A stretch of 64,000 nucleotides of DNA. Origin: Saccharomycopsis crataegensis. Lineage: Eukaryota > Ascomycota > Saccharomycetes > Ascoideales > Saccharomycopsidaceae. Position numbers and translations under genes: made by a program. Shown here in pieces: positions 1-11,204 of the stretch. The stretch is taken from NCBI RefSeq assembly GCF_037102585.1, contig NW_027043829.1:3472001-3536000 (forward strand), read 5' to 3'. Each line of letters begins with the position of its first letter. Positions within the stretch are counted from its first letter, which is position 1. Below the pieces are notes generated by a model, which was not told the DNA's origin, searched no databases, and saw nothing but the letters and a program-made list of their open reading frames with translations.

Positions 1-2046
1 AATGTGCTGTGTGCATATGTCTATACATGCATAACTTCAAACCATATTATATATATATATACCAATAAAGCAGGCGAGCACCGTAAATTGTTTTCCCCAA
101 TTTAAGCACATATAATGCCGGAAAATTCTCTCCCTACTTGTGCTATTTCATCTGCTCCATAGCACTCTAATTGCTTTAATGATTTTCATAGATTGGGACA
201 TTTGTTGGGAAGTTAAAGACCCCATCTTCACAACAGTCACTATTTGGAATACGAAATGCTTAACCTCATTCACAAGTGTATATTTTGATTTGAATGTTAC
301 TAAATCAAATGTCTTACCTCTTCTTTGAATAATTTTATTGCGCCTATTAAAAAGACTAAAACGAAATAATGTATCTATATATATACATTAATAATTGATT
401 CCTTCAATTGTTTTGACTCATTTTAAAAGATCGATTCGAAGAAAAAAGAAATACAGCGGAAAATGTGCTGTCAATATTTCACTCATATTCTTGTCTCATA
501 TATTTTTATTATGGTACACATATTTTAGTGGGACTAGTAGTAAATAGCAAATGGCAATATTTGCTCTTGATTATCTCCGATGTAAAGTACCCTTCCCCCG
601 ATGTAATACTTCAGTGCTCATGACTGGGACTACCCGGCCATGTATACCCAACACCTTGATTCTTTTCCAAATGATTAGTTGTTTCACCTATTTTTATTAT
701 ACTATAAGTTGTTATCATCTTTATAGGTTTTTGTTCCGCCTTTTTTTAGAAAAAAAAAAATTACTTAGTGGTAAGTTGCAATTTGTTGTATTCAGATATT
801 AAAGCTACAACTGATACTCCCTACCCTACCTTAACTATAGTTAATATATATCAATCATCATGTTACCCTCAAATCTTAATTTGGCAAGAAATAATACGTG
901 AGGAAAGTAATATTTTATATTAATTGCATAGGGGCCGTCCACTTTTAATTAACAATAATTGTAATTTCTGTTCTTTAACCTCAAGGCAAAGCGGGCTTGT
1001 TTTAAAAACAGGAAGTCAATCGTTTCGATTACAGATACCGTATCATTTTATACTTTGTTAAGACGTCTATTTTTTTTTCTATTTTTTTATTTTTTTACAT
1101 GTCGGCTCTCGCCGTTCGCTTCCTCGATACGATTCTAGAACCTGCGACAATGTTTTAAGTATGTTGCTTCGTGGTGTCTCAAGCTGGTAATCATTCACAT
1201 AACAACAAGAAGATTTATTATACCTTCTTAATAAATTAGCCGGACAAACAAAAAGAAATGTCATGGCAGAACAAATTACGAGCAGGATAATACCTGAAAG
1301 CCAAAATAGGATTGTATAATTATAAATGATTGATGTTAAATTAACTGATTTTGCGCCGCGGAAACTCTACACTCACACACTCCGGATCTACTGTTTAATA
1401 GTTCCGGGAATTCCGCACATATGGCTTTAACATAACATGTCCAACATCTTTTTTCTACCTAAATGGGCCTCACTTTTTGCCTTTATGTCTTCTTGCTTTA
1501 ATTGTTATCTTCAACATCTTGGTCCATCTGGAATGGTTTCAATTGCACCTTTTGAATTAACTTTGGGCTCGTAGAAGTGTATGCATTCTACAATTTTCTC
1601 TGAGCACCTGTGGAAGTATGTATGTATATGTATATCACCAAAGAGAAAGTGTCAGAATACGGCCACAGCGAGCCACGCCTCTGCACCTGCCGGACAGCCA
1701 CTCCGGATTACATAAAGCTGATTCATTATAGTGGATAGTTCATCATGTGTGACTAGAGGTATATGACCTTCACCTTTGCCTCTCTATTTTATTTGTCTGA
1801 TATCCTCATAAAATAGAATAGTTTAATTCAACCTGATTGTTTTAAAGTTATGTGCGTATAAATGTGTGAATTTCAACAGAAAGCTCCTGAAAAACAAAGA
1901 ATGTCTCAATTTCTTTACATAATTGTCTTAAGATTTTCCAGAGGTTGGGTGAAACTAGCAAAAAAAAAAAACCACTCCAAATTGATTTGTTGTTTACGTT
2001 CCAAAGGGAAAAAAGAAAAATCTTCTAATTGTTTTTGTTGTTAGGA

Positions 2047-2120
2047 TTAGCCAGACAACTGGTTTGAATATAACGTGAGAGCCATGGCTTCAAAGCGTTG
2101 TTAAAGAATAGTCTGGCTAA
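2047..2120. repeat. 74-bp inverted repeat with perfect 10-bp arms
   Basis: TTAGCCAGAC at 2047-2056 is the exact reverse complement of GTCTGGCTAA at 2111-2120. Inside lie a second pair, TTTGAA (2063-2068) and TTCAAA (2089-2094), and the palindrome AGCCATGGCT. The element could fold as a nested hairpin in DNA or RNA. The 74-bp length suggested a tRNA, but neither strand has a T-arm before the 3' arm, so that was rejected. Function unknown. Confidence 0.5.
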
Positions 2121-4755
2121 ATAAAAATAATAAAATGGATTGCAAATCATTTTAGGAAATGTGATTATAAAAAGTTAAGCAGGTAGTACTTGTAGTTTAA
2201 ACTTAGAGCCTCCGACATCAGGGGGTAGAATATCCCTGTATGGTCGAGATCTCGATTGCGCCCGCAAAGGGCTGAAAAGATTGTAATGAAAGAAATTAGC
2301 ACCAGAAAATTAAAATGCGATATCTTTCAAGATTTGAGAAAAGTAGGCGAATCTGATAACAACTCTGAAGACAAGTCGTAAGTGTTTTTCAACCGTTTTT
2401 TTTTTGTTGTACCCAAGCTTTCACAATATCTACCAAGCTCCATAATATACTAAATATTTCGGAAATTACTGGGGAACTGCTCTGCTTATCCTTACAATAG
2501 CGGCATTGCATTAGATGTAGAGCAGAGTTCACTGAGAACATGCTTGGCAGTCAAGATCAATCAATAGGGGTGAGATTAGTAATTGCCTAAGTTAACTGTT
2601 TTTCTTTTTTTTTTTTTTTTCCTTTGGGATACAAGTATTTTTGAGCCAGGGGCACGGAGTAGCAATGCCTCTAGATTTGCTTATCTCAGTAATAGCAGTT
2701 ATGAGAGTATGTTCTGGAACCATGCTCGATAGTGGTTACGGCAGATCTCATGCTCTTCTCATATAGTTTATAATTTGGGGAGGTTGAGCTTAAACTGCCG
2801 GAGCCTTAAATGCTTATGCTTTTGCTTTTGCCTGTTTCATTTTGTACCCCCTGGAAACAAATCTAAAAACATGACTTGGGCAGGGATAATATTGTGAATA
2901 AGTATTACTATACCGACTCTTAATCCCAAAAAGCTTTAGTAAAAAAGGCAATGCAGTTTTTGCATAGAGAGTCTCACAATAATACAGATTGTTGTACACC
3001 ATGTAACTTTATTTATCAGCTTATTGGTTGACATTGCAGATTTTTCTTCACCTCAGATCAGCAAGGCAATTTTGACTATATAACACAACGCAGAAAAGAA
3101 AGCCTCGCGAATGCCATACGCCTGTTCCATGCAAAAGCCCTAGCTTGCATTTTTTGGGTTATTCCTTTGTTAGTGGTATTCTATTGTTATAATAGGCTTC
3201 CTTTTTTTTTTTTGAACCAATAAATGAATTGTATATTAACGAGTCACAGAGGTTCTAAATTTTTTTTTATTTGATTTTTCTCTATTTTTTAGCACTCCAA
3301 AACCTTATTACCTATACGTAAATATATTTTCCAGCAGCTGTGAAGTCTTCAGAGCTCTTCTTGTTCCAAATGCAATCCGACGGAAAAATCTCCAAATTGT
3401 CATACTGGGCTGCTGTTTTTTCTAACATAACAACACCCACAAAATGCAACCTACATCGGTGCATCACTTTTTCTGAGCTAAGGAAATTGTTTATTAATAT
3501 TGCAAAAATACCCAAACTTTGGCTGTATTGTTTTGTTCCACTAAGGCAGTAGTGTAATACAACAAGAGAACGTGGACATCGTCAAAAATTTGTTTCTTAA
3601 TTTCCCTTTTAATCTCTTAGTTCTAGCCTTTATTCTACAAGAGAATACGAATGGAAAAACCATATCAAAATTCCGTGTTGTTAACTTGATACATACACAA
3701 AAAGCGAAAAGAACAGAATAACTAAAAAGTCTAGAAACATTCGTAACCCCAGTGATGAAATCAACAGACTAGCATGAACTTTACAATACAACAATGCTTC
3801 CCACATCATCTACCTTTCCCTCATCCTCCCTGTTGTTAATATATTAATCAATTTTTCACAAACTAGAAACAAATTAATTCATACCACATACAATTCCATG
3901 GGAGCGCGTCAACAACTACAATAAAATATCCCAGATAAAACAGATACCAGTATTAGAAAAAGTGTCCCCGTTTTGATTTGTCTAACGTTCCGTTTTTTTT
4001 TTGTACAAAAAATATTTTTTGGCAACAACACACGCTATTCTTAGATAACCAATTTCTAAACAATCGCGATTGTCATTTCTTTGATTTTTATCCTGATGCA
4101 ACTCTCTCCCCTGATTAAACAAAGCCATGGCGTAATAATCCCTCATCAAGATAATTGTTAAAAAAACTGAAGCGCACGAGCCTCCTGCATCGGCGGTCAT
4201 ACCTCAATCAATTATAACCTCACTAGTCCTTTAATGACTATATTATCAGTTTTTCACATTAATGTTGAAAATACTAGGTAACACACTTGATTATGAAGTT
4301 TCAACTTTCAAGTTTCAATGATGTTGTATGAGTTGGAAGGGTTGATGATTGATATCCACTATATCCTCAATGTATTGGACCAAAGGCTGTGTTTCTTTTC
4401 CCCCTTCATCCGGTCATGTTCCTTATTGTGATTGGCGAAGAGGTTTTCGCTGATCAGCGTTATTAGGAAGCAAGCATGTGATTGATAATACAGACCTGTT
4501 ATACATATTCCTATTTCCTTGGAGCTCATAATTCGCTGGCAACGGGCTTGTGCGTGTGGGCCATTTTGATGATCTCTCCGCTTTATAAGAGGAATAATGT
4601 AAATTCAGAACAAATATTTGAAATAGGTGTCTTGGTAGTACCATATTTATACTCTTTATGACAGTTTTCCATCATGTACGATTGTCATTGGATATTGGCA
4701 ATAGATTCCAACCAATTGGTATAACAACCAAGCAGATATGAAATAAGTTCTTTGC

Positions 4756-4763
4756 TATAAAAG
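4756..4763 (+). promoter_or_regulatory. Possible TATA box upstream of GAD1
   Basis: TATAAAAG lies about 290 bp before the GAD1 ATG, a usable distance for a yeast TATA element. The region just before the ATG is A-rich, as in yeast leaders. Position and motif are the only evidence. Confidence 0.3.
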
Positions 4764-5050
4764 AAAAGAAGAGAAATGCCAGAGTAGTGTGTGTAAATGC
4801 TATTATAGAGCAACCATTGGGATGTTGCTGGTGTGTATATCTTCAATAACCAACTCACTGAATACAAGGTTTCGCAACCTTCGTTATAAAAATCATGTGG
4901 TGGTTGCGTAACAGCAATCTTTGTACAAACATATATATTTAGGTCAAATGTCACTTTATATTTCCCCCACAATTTAGAACTATTTTTTTATTTTCAAACT
5001 GCCAAAAAGAAAAAAAAATCAAAGAAACCAGAAACTTTATTAAAAAGAAA

Positions 5051-6787
5051 ATGGTCTTGCATCACCACGTCGATCCAGACGCTTTGGAAATCCAATTGAT
5101 CTCCAAACATAAAAATATTAACAGTAAATTGATATCAAAAATTCAAGCAAACAATATCAGTTACTTGGATAGCAATTATGAGAACACCATTCCGAAATAT
5201 ACCATTCCCTCCAATGGTGTTGGTTCCGATTCTGCATATCAGTTGATACATGATGAATTGAATTTGGATGGGAATCCAACTTTGAATTTTGCCAGCTTTG
5301 TCAATACATTTGTTGATCATAATGTGAAGAAGTTACTAGTGGAAAACTTTACCAAGAACTTGGCTGATAGTGATGAATATCCAGCGCTTATGGAGATCCA
5401 TAGCAGATGCATCTCTATCTTGGCCGACTTGTGGAATGCCCCCAAAGAAACCAAGGAGGAATTGAAGAAGAAGTACGTTTCCGTTGATAAAAATTCTGAG
5501 TGGGAAATCAAAAGTAATACCTCAGTGGGTACTGCCACAGTTGGATCATCAGAAGCAATCATATTAGGGGGGTTGGCAATGAAAAAGAATTGGCAAGCCA
5601 AGAGAAGAGCAGAAGGGAAAGATATTTCAAAGCCAAATATTATTATGGGTGCGAATGCTCAAGTCGCCCTAGAGAAATTTGCGAGATACTTTGATGTGGA
5701 GTGCCGCTTAGTACCTGTTTCGAAAGAGAGTCAGTATGTTTTAGACAAGACTAAAATCAAGCAAAATGTTGACGAGAACACTATTGGTATCTTTGTGATT
5801 TTGGGATCTACCTATACTGGGACTTTTGAGGATGTTGCAGGGGTGTCTAAAATTTTGGATGAGGTTGAAAACGAAACCGGTCTTGATATTCCAATTCATG
5901 TCGATGGTGCATCTGGGGCTTTCATTGCTCCATTTATTTACCCAAATTTGGAATGGGATTTCAGATTACCAAGAGTTCACTCGATTAACACATCTGGTCA
6001 TAAATTTGGGTTGACTGCCGCCGGTCTTGGGTTTGTGCTTTGGCGCAAGGCCAGCTATTTGCCACAAGAGTTGAAGTTTGAACTAAGTTATCTTGGAGGC
6101 TCAGAAGAAAGTTTCACATTGAACTTCTCTAGGCCTGGACATGAAATCATCAACCAATTTTACAACTTTATTGCTCTTGGTAGAGACGGCTACACAAAGG
6201 TGTTCCAATTGCTATTGGACAATGCAAGATTGTTGTCAGATTTTTTGGAACAGACTGGGTATTATGAGTGTGTATCAGTTATTCACAGAAAGCAAGGAGT
6301 TTATCATTTAGGAGAAAGTGAAACAAAATCAGATGACGGTAGTTATAATGTTGGTTTGCCAGTTGTTGCCTTCAAGTTCAGCCAAAAGTTCAAGAAGAAC
6401 TATCCACACATTCCACAAGATGTTATTTCTATGATGCTTAGAAATAAGGGGTACATTGTCCCAAACTATCCATTGCCTCCAAATGAACAATCGATTGAAA
6501 TCCTCAGAATTGTTGTTCGTTTGAACTTATCTCATGAGTTGTTGGACCAGCTAATGAGTGACATCCTTGAAATTACTGAGAATTTAATTGATGCTGCCGA
6601 CTTGATTGAAAAAACTACTTCTCATGAGACCAAAGCTGCTAAATCTGATAATGAAAAAGTCATTCATGAAATGTTGCTATCTATTGCAAGCTCAGGGATC
6701 AAGAACAAGGATATCTTTGAAAAAAGTGAAGAGGGTTTCAAGCGTCATCGGCGCCCAAAACACGGTACATACAGAGGAGCTTGCTAA
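5051..6787 (+). CDS. GAD1: Glutamate decarboxylase
   Basis: PLP-dependent group II decarboxylase that converts glutamate to GABA and CO2 in the cytosol, the first step of the GABA shunt, used for stress tolerance and glutamate breakdown. The protein is 578 aa, close to the roughly 585 aa of S. cerevisiae Gad1. The PLP lysine is Lys318 in TSGHKFG. The upstream cofactor motif is HVDGASGAF with His283 and Asp285. The N-terminus is relatively polar, and the C-terminus is a basic tail rich in Arg, Lys and His ending in Cys. The ATG follows an A-rich leader (AAAAAGAAA) and no upstream in-frame ATG was seen. No in-frame CTG codon was noticed, fitting a CTG-clade host. Confidence 0.95.
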   Translation: MVLHHHVDPDALEIQLISKHKNINSKLISKIQANNISYLDSNYENTIPKYTIPSNGVGSDSAYQLIHDELNLDGNPTLNFASFVNTFVDHNVKKLLVENFTKNLADSDEYPALMEIHSRCISILADLWNAPKETKEELKKKYVSVDKNSEWEIKSNTSVGTATVGSSEAIILGGLAMKKNWQAKRRAEGKDISKPNIIMGANAQVALEKFARYFDVECRLVPVSKESQYVLDKTKIKQNVDENTIGIFVILGSTYTGTFEDVAGVSKILDEVENETGLDIPIHVDGASGAFIAPFIYPNLEWDFRLPRVHSINTSGHKFGLTAAGLGFVLWRKASYLPQELKFELSYLGGSEESFTLNFSRPGHEIINQFYNFIALGRDGYTKVFQLLLDNARLLSDFLEQTGYYECVSVIHRKQGVYHLGESETKSDDGSYNVGLPVVAFKFSQKFKKNYPHIPQDVISMMLRNKGYIVPNYPLPPNEQSIEILRIVVRLNLSHELLDQLMSDILEITENLIDAADLIEKTTSHETKAAKSDNEKVIHEMLLSIASSGIKNKDIFEKSEEGFKRHRRPKHGTYRGAC

Positions 6788-7192
6788 TTTGTATTATGTA
6801 ATTATTCGTTATTTCTTCACAATAGGTCAAATTGTGTTTTCAATTGATTTCATGTGATGGTGAATGTCTGATATTTGTAAGTACGTAATATAGAGAAGAA
6901 ATTCTTGATCCAAAGTCCCTAAATAAGTACAATTGCTATTTCCCTTAAGTAACTGATGCATAATTTTTGTTTTTTCTTGTTTCTTCCTCCCTTTCTAATT
7001 ACAAGGACTTAAAAGGATCTAATTAACAACATGAAAAGAATGTATACCTCATTTACTATAGTGTATCATGTCAAATGCAAGACGGGTAAACAGAATGTTG
7101 CACAAAAAAATCCTCAACTGCATGCCAGTTGGTACAAACTGAACCATTCTCCATTGACTCAGGTTGAATAAAACGAACCTAATACTGAAAAT
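6788..7192. other. Intergenic region GAD1-ENV9
   Basis: A 405-bp gap between two genes on the same strand. It holds the GAD1 3' end and the promoter of the next gene. Nothing else was recognised. Confidence 0.6.
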
Positions 7193-8269
7193 ATGACAGA
7201 GAATCAACAACCTCAAATTATTACGAAGACTTCTCAGCCAAGTTCTGATTTTTATAACCCAGAAACTGGTCCATATTATTCGGTAAAAGATCATAAAGTT
7301 TGTTTAATTACTGGTGGTAACAGCGGCATTGGTTGGTACACTGTCTTGCATTTATATCTTCACGGATATATTGTTTATATTGCTGGTAGAAACAAGAATA
7401 AGATAGCAACAGCGATTAAGGACATAAAAACAGAAGCCATAAAAAGAAGAGAGATTTTTCTTGATGGACAAACTGACGAAGGAAAAACCAAGCTATTAGA
7501 AACTTCCACTCTTGGCGACTTGAAATATATCCATCTCGACCTATTGAATTTAAGCTCGGTTGAAAAGGCCGCATCCCAATTCAGACAAGATGAAGAAAAA
7601 TTGGATCTATTGATCGATAACGCAGGCATTATGGCATTGCCTCACGAAATCACGGCCGACGGTTTTGAAATTCAGATACAAGCAAATTACGTTGCCCACG
7701 TATTGTTGGATGAATTGCTTCTTGATATGCTTGAAAAATCAGCTGATCCAAGACTTATATTTTTGTCCTCAATTGGTCACAACTTCTGCTATAGAAGATT
7801 TGCCCCTGATTCCACCCTTAACAATACTCCCAATATACTTTATACCTGGGTTAGATATGGGATGGCTAAAACTTTTGGGATTCAATACATGAGGATTTTG
7901 GCAAAGAAGTATCCAAAGATTTTGTGTACATCAATTCATCCTGGCTTCGTTTTCGATACCCACTTGTTTGATTATTGGGCTCAATTACCGGTCATTGGAA
8001 GATTTTATAAAAAAACTTTTGGCGTGCTTGCAAACATAGGGGGTATTTCTAACGAAGATGGTTCAAAAGCCACTTTGAAGGCTGCCTTATCACCAGACTT
8101 CACTGCAGAAAAAGATAATGGCAATTTTTTATATCCAGGGGGGGAGAAGCATCAACCAAGTAGAATTGCGCTTGATGAGAATTATGCCGATCAAACTTAT
8201 AGTTGGGCAATCTCTGAATTGAAGAAAAGGGGCTTCAATGTTGGTGAACTAGGACATATGGCTAATTAA
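7193..8269 (+). CDS. ENV9: Short-chain dehydrogenase, ENV9 type
   Basis: Classical Rossmann-fold NAD(P)-dependent oxidoreductase of 358 aa. The N-terminal nucleotide motif is TGGNSGIG, followed by a stretch (GWYTVLHLYLHG) that closely matches my recollection of S. cerevisiae Env9 (YOR246C). The DNAGIM segment stands for the family's NNAG, and the catalytic Tyr and Lys are in RYGMAK. Env9 is linked to lipid droplets and vacuolar morphology in S. cerevisiae; its physiological substrate is not settled. The protein is about 28 aa longer than Env9, mainly at a polar N-terminus. A general retinol-dehydrogenase-like assignment is the alternative. Confidence 0.8.
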   Translation: MTENQQPQIITKTSQPSSDFYNPETGPYYSVKDHKVCLITGGNSGIGWYTVLHLYLHGYIVYIAGRNKNKIATAIKDIKTEAIKRREIFLDGQTDEGKTKLLETSTLGDLKYIHLDLLNLSSVEKAASQFRQDEEKLDLLIDNAGIMALPHEITADGFEIQIQANYVAHVLLDELLLDMLEKSADPRLIFLSSIGHNFCYRRFAPDSTLNNTPNILYTWVRYGMAKTFGIQYMRILAKKYPKILCTSIHPGFVFDTHLFDYWAQLPVIGRFYKKTFGVLANIGGISNEDGSKATLKAALSPDFTAEKDNGNFLYPGGEKHQPSRIALDENYADQTYSWAISELKKRGFNVGELGHMAN

Positions 8270-9199
8270 TTCTTTTATTATAAGTATCAGTCCTCAATGA
8301 TGTTGAAAAAAGTGGCATATCTCTGTGATTGAAAACAATTCAAAGCCAACCTTCGTGGTCCAATATTGTTGTAGAGGTTGTCGTCCTTGTCATTCTAGGA
8401 TTTTGGACTTTTATTGGGCTTCTGTTGTTTCTATTGTGAGAGCGTCGCCATCAAGTAGATTTTGCGGCTCGTGTTATAATTTCTCAGTTGATACAAAATT
8501 GAAATTTTATTTATTCCAAATTCTTATGATATCTTGAAATTATGTGGCTTGTGTGAAGCTCCCTTTGTATTTGTAGTGGAGCAAGGAGCCATCAACCGAG
8601 GGACTCTCATTTGTTGCTTTTCATAGCCTGGTTGTATGAGAATTCAGGGCGTCCTATTGTTACGGCCTATGAATAATGATTCTTTATCAATAACGAGAAA
8701 CTCTAGGATTATTAGCAGTTATATCTCTCAGAAGCCCATAATAGTACTCAAATAGATGTGTATTATGTAACCATCCCACGTCTGGACCTCCTTTCTAGTA
8801 AATATTAGACCCAATAGCTAATGTCTTTTCAGTATATAAATGTGAATGCCATGCTTTTGAAGTACTTCTATAGTTTTTGCTATTAATCTATTTGTAAAAA
8901 CTCGCAAAACTCGGTAGTAGCTAATAGCTGAGAAAATTAATGAGATCTTTATTATTATTATGGGAACAGACAACTTTCTATGAGAATAATGGTACTAATA
9001 AAAAAAAATATTTAGAGACTTTCGAGGACTTGACGAACATGTTGACAATTGTGGTGCTGCAGCTGTTACAAGACCGGGTAATTGTCTTTGATCTTTTGAT
9101 TTTTTTTCCCATGATTTTTTTGTTGTTGACTACTGTTGCAAGGAAGAGAATCAGAATTTTTCGCGTTCATTTAAACCTGATCAATTGTTAGATAACAAT
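8270..9199. other. Intergenic region ENV9-NUP57
   Basis: A 930-bp gap. A hydrophobic frame near 8370-8440 has no ATG, and an 83-codon frame at 8940-9191 looks like chance. No tRNA or repeat was recognised. The right part is the NUP57 promoter. Confidence 0.55.
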
Positions 9200-10969
9200 A
9201 TGTTTGGAAATAGTGGCGGCGGCTCCGGGGGCTCAGGCTTCTCTTTTGGAGGCAACTCAAACACCACCAGTACCGGTGGTGGCTTTAGTTTTGGCGGAAG
9301 TAACAATGCAACAACAACAACCACAGCACCAACATCAACAGCATCCGGAGGATTGTTTGGAGCTAAACCTTCCACAGGAGGTTTTAGCTTTGGAAACAAT
9401 AGTAATACCAATGCTACCAACGCTACCAACACTGCAAATTCAGGTACTGGTTTGTTTGGAAGTAACAATGCAAACAACAATAATACTGCTAATAATACTG
9501 CCGGCACTGGTGGTGGGTTATTTGGAAATACAAACAATAACACTGCTAACACTAGTGGTGGAGGATTATTCGGTAACAAGACTGCTACTGCTACCAATAC
9601 GAGCTCTGGTGGACTATTTGGTGGCAATAACAACACAACTAACACAGGCTCTGGTGGATTGTTTGGCCAAAATAACTCCTCTACTACTACTGCAAATAAA
9701 CCAACTATTGGCACCGGAGGAGGGCTATTTGGTAACAATAATGCTTCAACCACTACAACTACTGGTACCAGCGGTGGATTATTTGGTAACACTAATAACT
9801 CGACTTCTACAACTGCTGGGACTGGTAGTGGGTTATTCGGCAATAATGCTTCAAAACCTACTGGTGGTTTATTTGGAAACGCTAATAATTCGACTTCTAC
9901 AGCCACTGGAACCGGTGGTGGGTTATTCGGCAATAATGCTGCTTCTAAGCCTGCTGGTGGATTATTTGGTAACAACAATGCTGCTGGTACTACTGCCACA
10001 AATACCACAAATCAAACTGCGAATGGTTTGTTTGGAGCCACTAATCTGTCAACTAACAATCAACCATCTTTTGCATGGACTCAGAATCAAAACATGAATA
10101 TTAACCAGCAGTCATCAGTCAACAATCCTACAATAAACGCATTACAACTACAACGCCAACAACACCAATATCAGCAGAATTTAAATAACTATTCCAACAC
10201 TATTCTTGAACAATTATTGAAGATTAAGAATTCTTGGGATCCAAACGCCCCAGACTCTGCTCTCAGTACATATTTTTACAACAAAGTTCAAGAAAGTGAA
10301 GTACTGTCTTATGTTAAGCCGGACAATGTTAGTCAAGAAGAATGGAATGATGCGATGAAAAAGAGACCAGATAATAATACTTTTGTCCCAGTTAAGGCAT
10401 CAGGCTTTGAAGGTTTGAAGAAAAGAAGTGTTGCGCAAACTACCCATATTGCGCAATCCAGAATAATTTTGAAAGAAATAGAAACTAAAACCAAGAACTT
10501 GGGCGATAAGCATGACTTGGACTCGATTACTAGAATAACAAATTGCAAGAATAAACATCAGCAATTATCTAAGAAGCTTTTGGTTTTGGGTTGCAAGCTC
10601 TCAATATTGAAATCAAAAGGTTATTCTTTGAGTCCAGAAGAGGAGATTTTGAGTGAAAACTTCAAGAAACTCATCAAGGTGATCAATGATCCTGTTGGAT
10701 TGGGTAGACTCAATGAGTTGTGGTCTCGCTTGGCAATAGTTAAGGAAAGAAGCGAGTTGTTAAGCAACCAGTTGAATAATAACTTGTCTATTGGGAAGAA
10801 TGATAGCGGCTTCGATGAGTTGCATGAAGAAAAGGAATTGCAGATGAGGAAACTTACTGAAATCTTACAAAAACAACAGCACGGGATTCAATATTTGGCC
10901 GAAGTTTTGGAAGCTGATGGGAAAACTTTGGATACTTTGATTGCAGAAAAGGTGAAGACCAAAAAATAG
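9200..10969 (+). CDS. NUP57: GLFG nucleoporin, Nup57/Nup54 family
   Basis: Component of the central channel of the nuclear pore (the Nsp1-Nup49-Nup57 complex), which forms the selective barrier to transport. Of 589 aa, about the first 285 are Gly/Asn/Thr-rich with three FSFG and thirteen GLFG repeats. The C-terminal half is helical and matches the Nup54 family: KNSWDPNAP, then YFYNKV, then FEGLKKR, then coiled coil to the end. That C-terminal region separates it from Nup49 and other FG proteins. The ATG at 9200 was chosen because the frame upstream begins only with a TTG. The repeats create long spurious frames on both strands. Confidence 0.88.
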   Translation: MFGNSGGGSGGSGFSFGGNSNTTSTGGGFSFGGSNNATTTTTAPTSTASGGLFGAKPSTGGFSFGNNSNTNATNATNTANSGTGLFGSNNANNNNTANNTAGTGGGLFGNTNNNTANTSGGGLFGNKTATATNTSSGGLFGGNNNTTNTGSGGLFGQNNSSTTTANKPTIGTGGGLFGNNNASTTTTTGTSGGLFGNTNNSTSTTAGTGSGLFGNNASKPTGGLFGNANNSTSTATGTGGGLFGNNAASKPAGGLFGNNNAAGTTATNTTNQTANGLFGATNLSTNNQPSFAWTQNQNMNINQQSSVNNPTINALQLQRQQHQYQQNLNNYSNTILEQLLKIKNSWDPNAPDSALSTYFYNKVQESEVLSYVKPDNVSQEEWNDAMKKRPDNNTFVPVKASGFEGLKKRSVAQTTHIAQSRIILKEIETKTKNLGDKHDLDSITRITNCKNKHQQLSKKLLVLGCKLSILKSKGYSLSPEEEILSENFKKLIKVINDPVGLGRLNELWSRLAIVKERSELLSNQLNNNLSIGKNDSGFDELHEEKELQMRKLTEILQKQQHGIQYLAEVLEADGKTLDTLIAEKVKTKK

Positions 10970-11204
10970 AACTTTGTTCCGTATATTACCTTTATGATGA
11001 TCGGAGTTTGAAATAGAAGCAAGTCTTACTTACATATGAATGTGCATCAACCAAGTTTTTCTTTTTTTTTTTTTTTTTTCTTAATCATATTGTCATTATA
11101 GTACAACGTTTATAAAATGCTAAAGAATGTAGAGAAAGAAAAATAAGAAGAGAAAACACTAGAAGAACATTGTAATACTAATAATTTATATATTAAAAAT
11201 ATTC

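Larger units (their letters stand above)
1..5050. other. 5-kb stretch with no convincing gene
   Basis: No reading frame here has the length, codon use or motifs of a real yeast gene. The open frames are 60-95 codons, composition-driven, and several lack an ATG. No tRNA B-box, rRNA or terminal-repeat element was recognised. A short AT dinucleotide run lies near 47-61. A hairpin-forming inverted repeat lies at 2047-2120, followed by a relatively GC-rich patch near 2215-2275. The right end must carry the GAD1 promoter. The rest may be promoter or long leader of a gene beyond the left edge, untranslated RNA, or decayed sequence. Confidence 0.6.

Noticed and set aside
1862-2044. 60-codon frame ending NCFCC, considered as a lipid-modified peptide
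   Set aside because: CFCC is not a usual CAAX sequence, the body looks random and basic because of A-runs, and no leader or conserved pattern is visible.
2047-2120. tRNA gene
   Set aside because: The length and the complementary ends suggested a tRNA, but neither strand has a TTCRA-type T arm before the 3' arm, nor a recognisable D arm or anticodon arm.
3600-4220. Solo LTR or other retroelement remnant
   Set aside because: Several TGTTG and CAACA strings occur, but no pair with matching flanking duplications or a recognisable internal part could be made out.
9181-10097. Long frames opposite and alongside the NUP57 repeats (275 codons on the minus strand, 297 in another plus frame)
   Set aside because: They mirror the Gly/Asn/Thr codon repeats of the FG region in other frames, giving monotonous Pro/Leu/Val or Gln/Leu strings. 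The GLFG frame has the conserved C-terminal domain.
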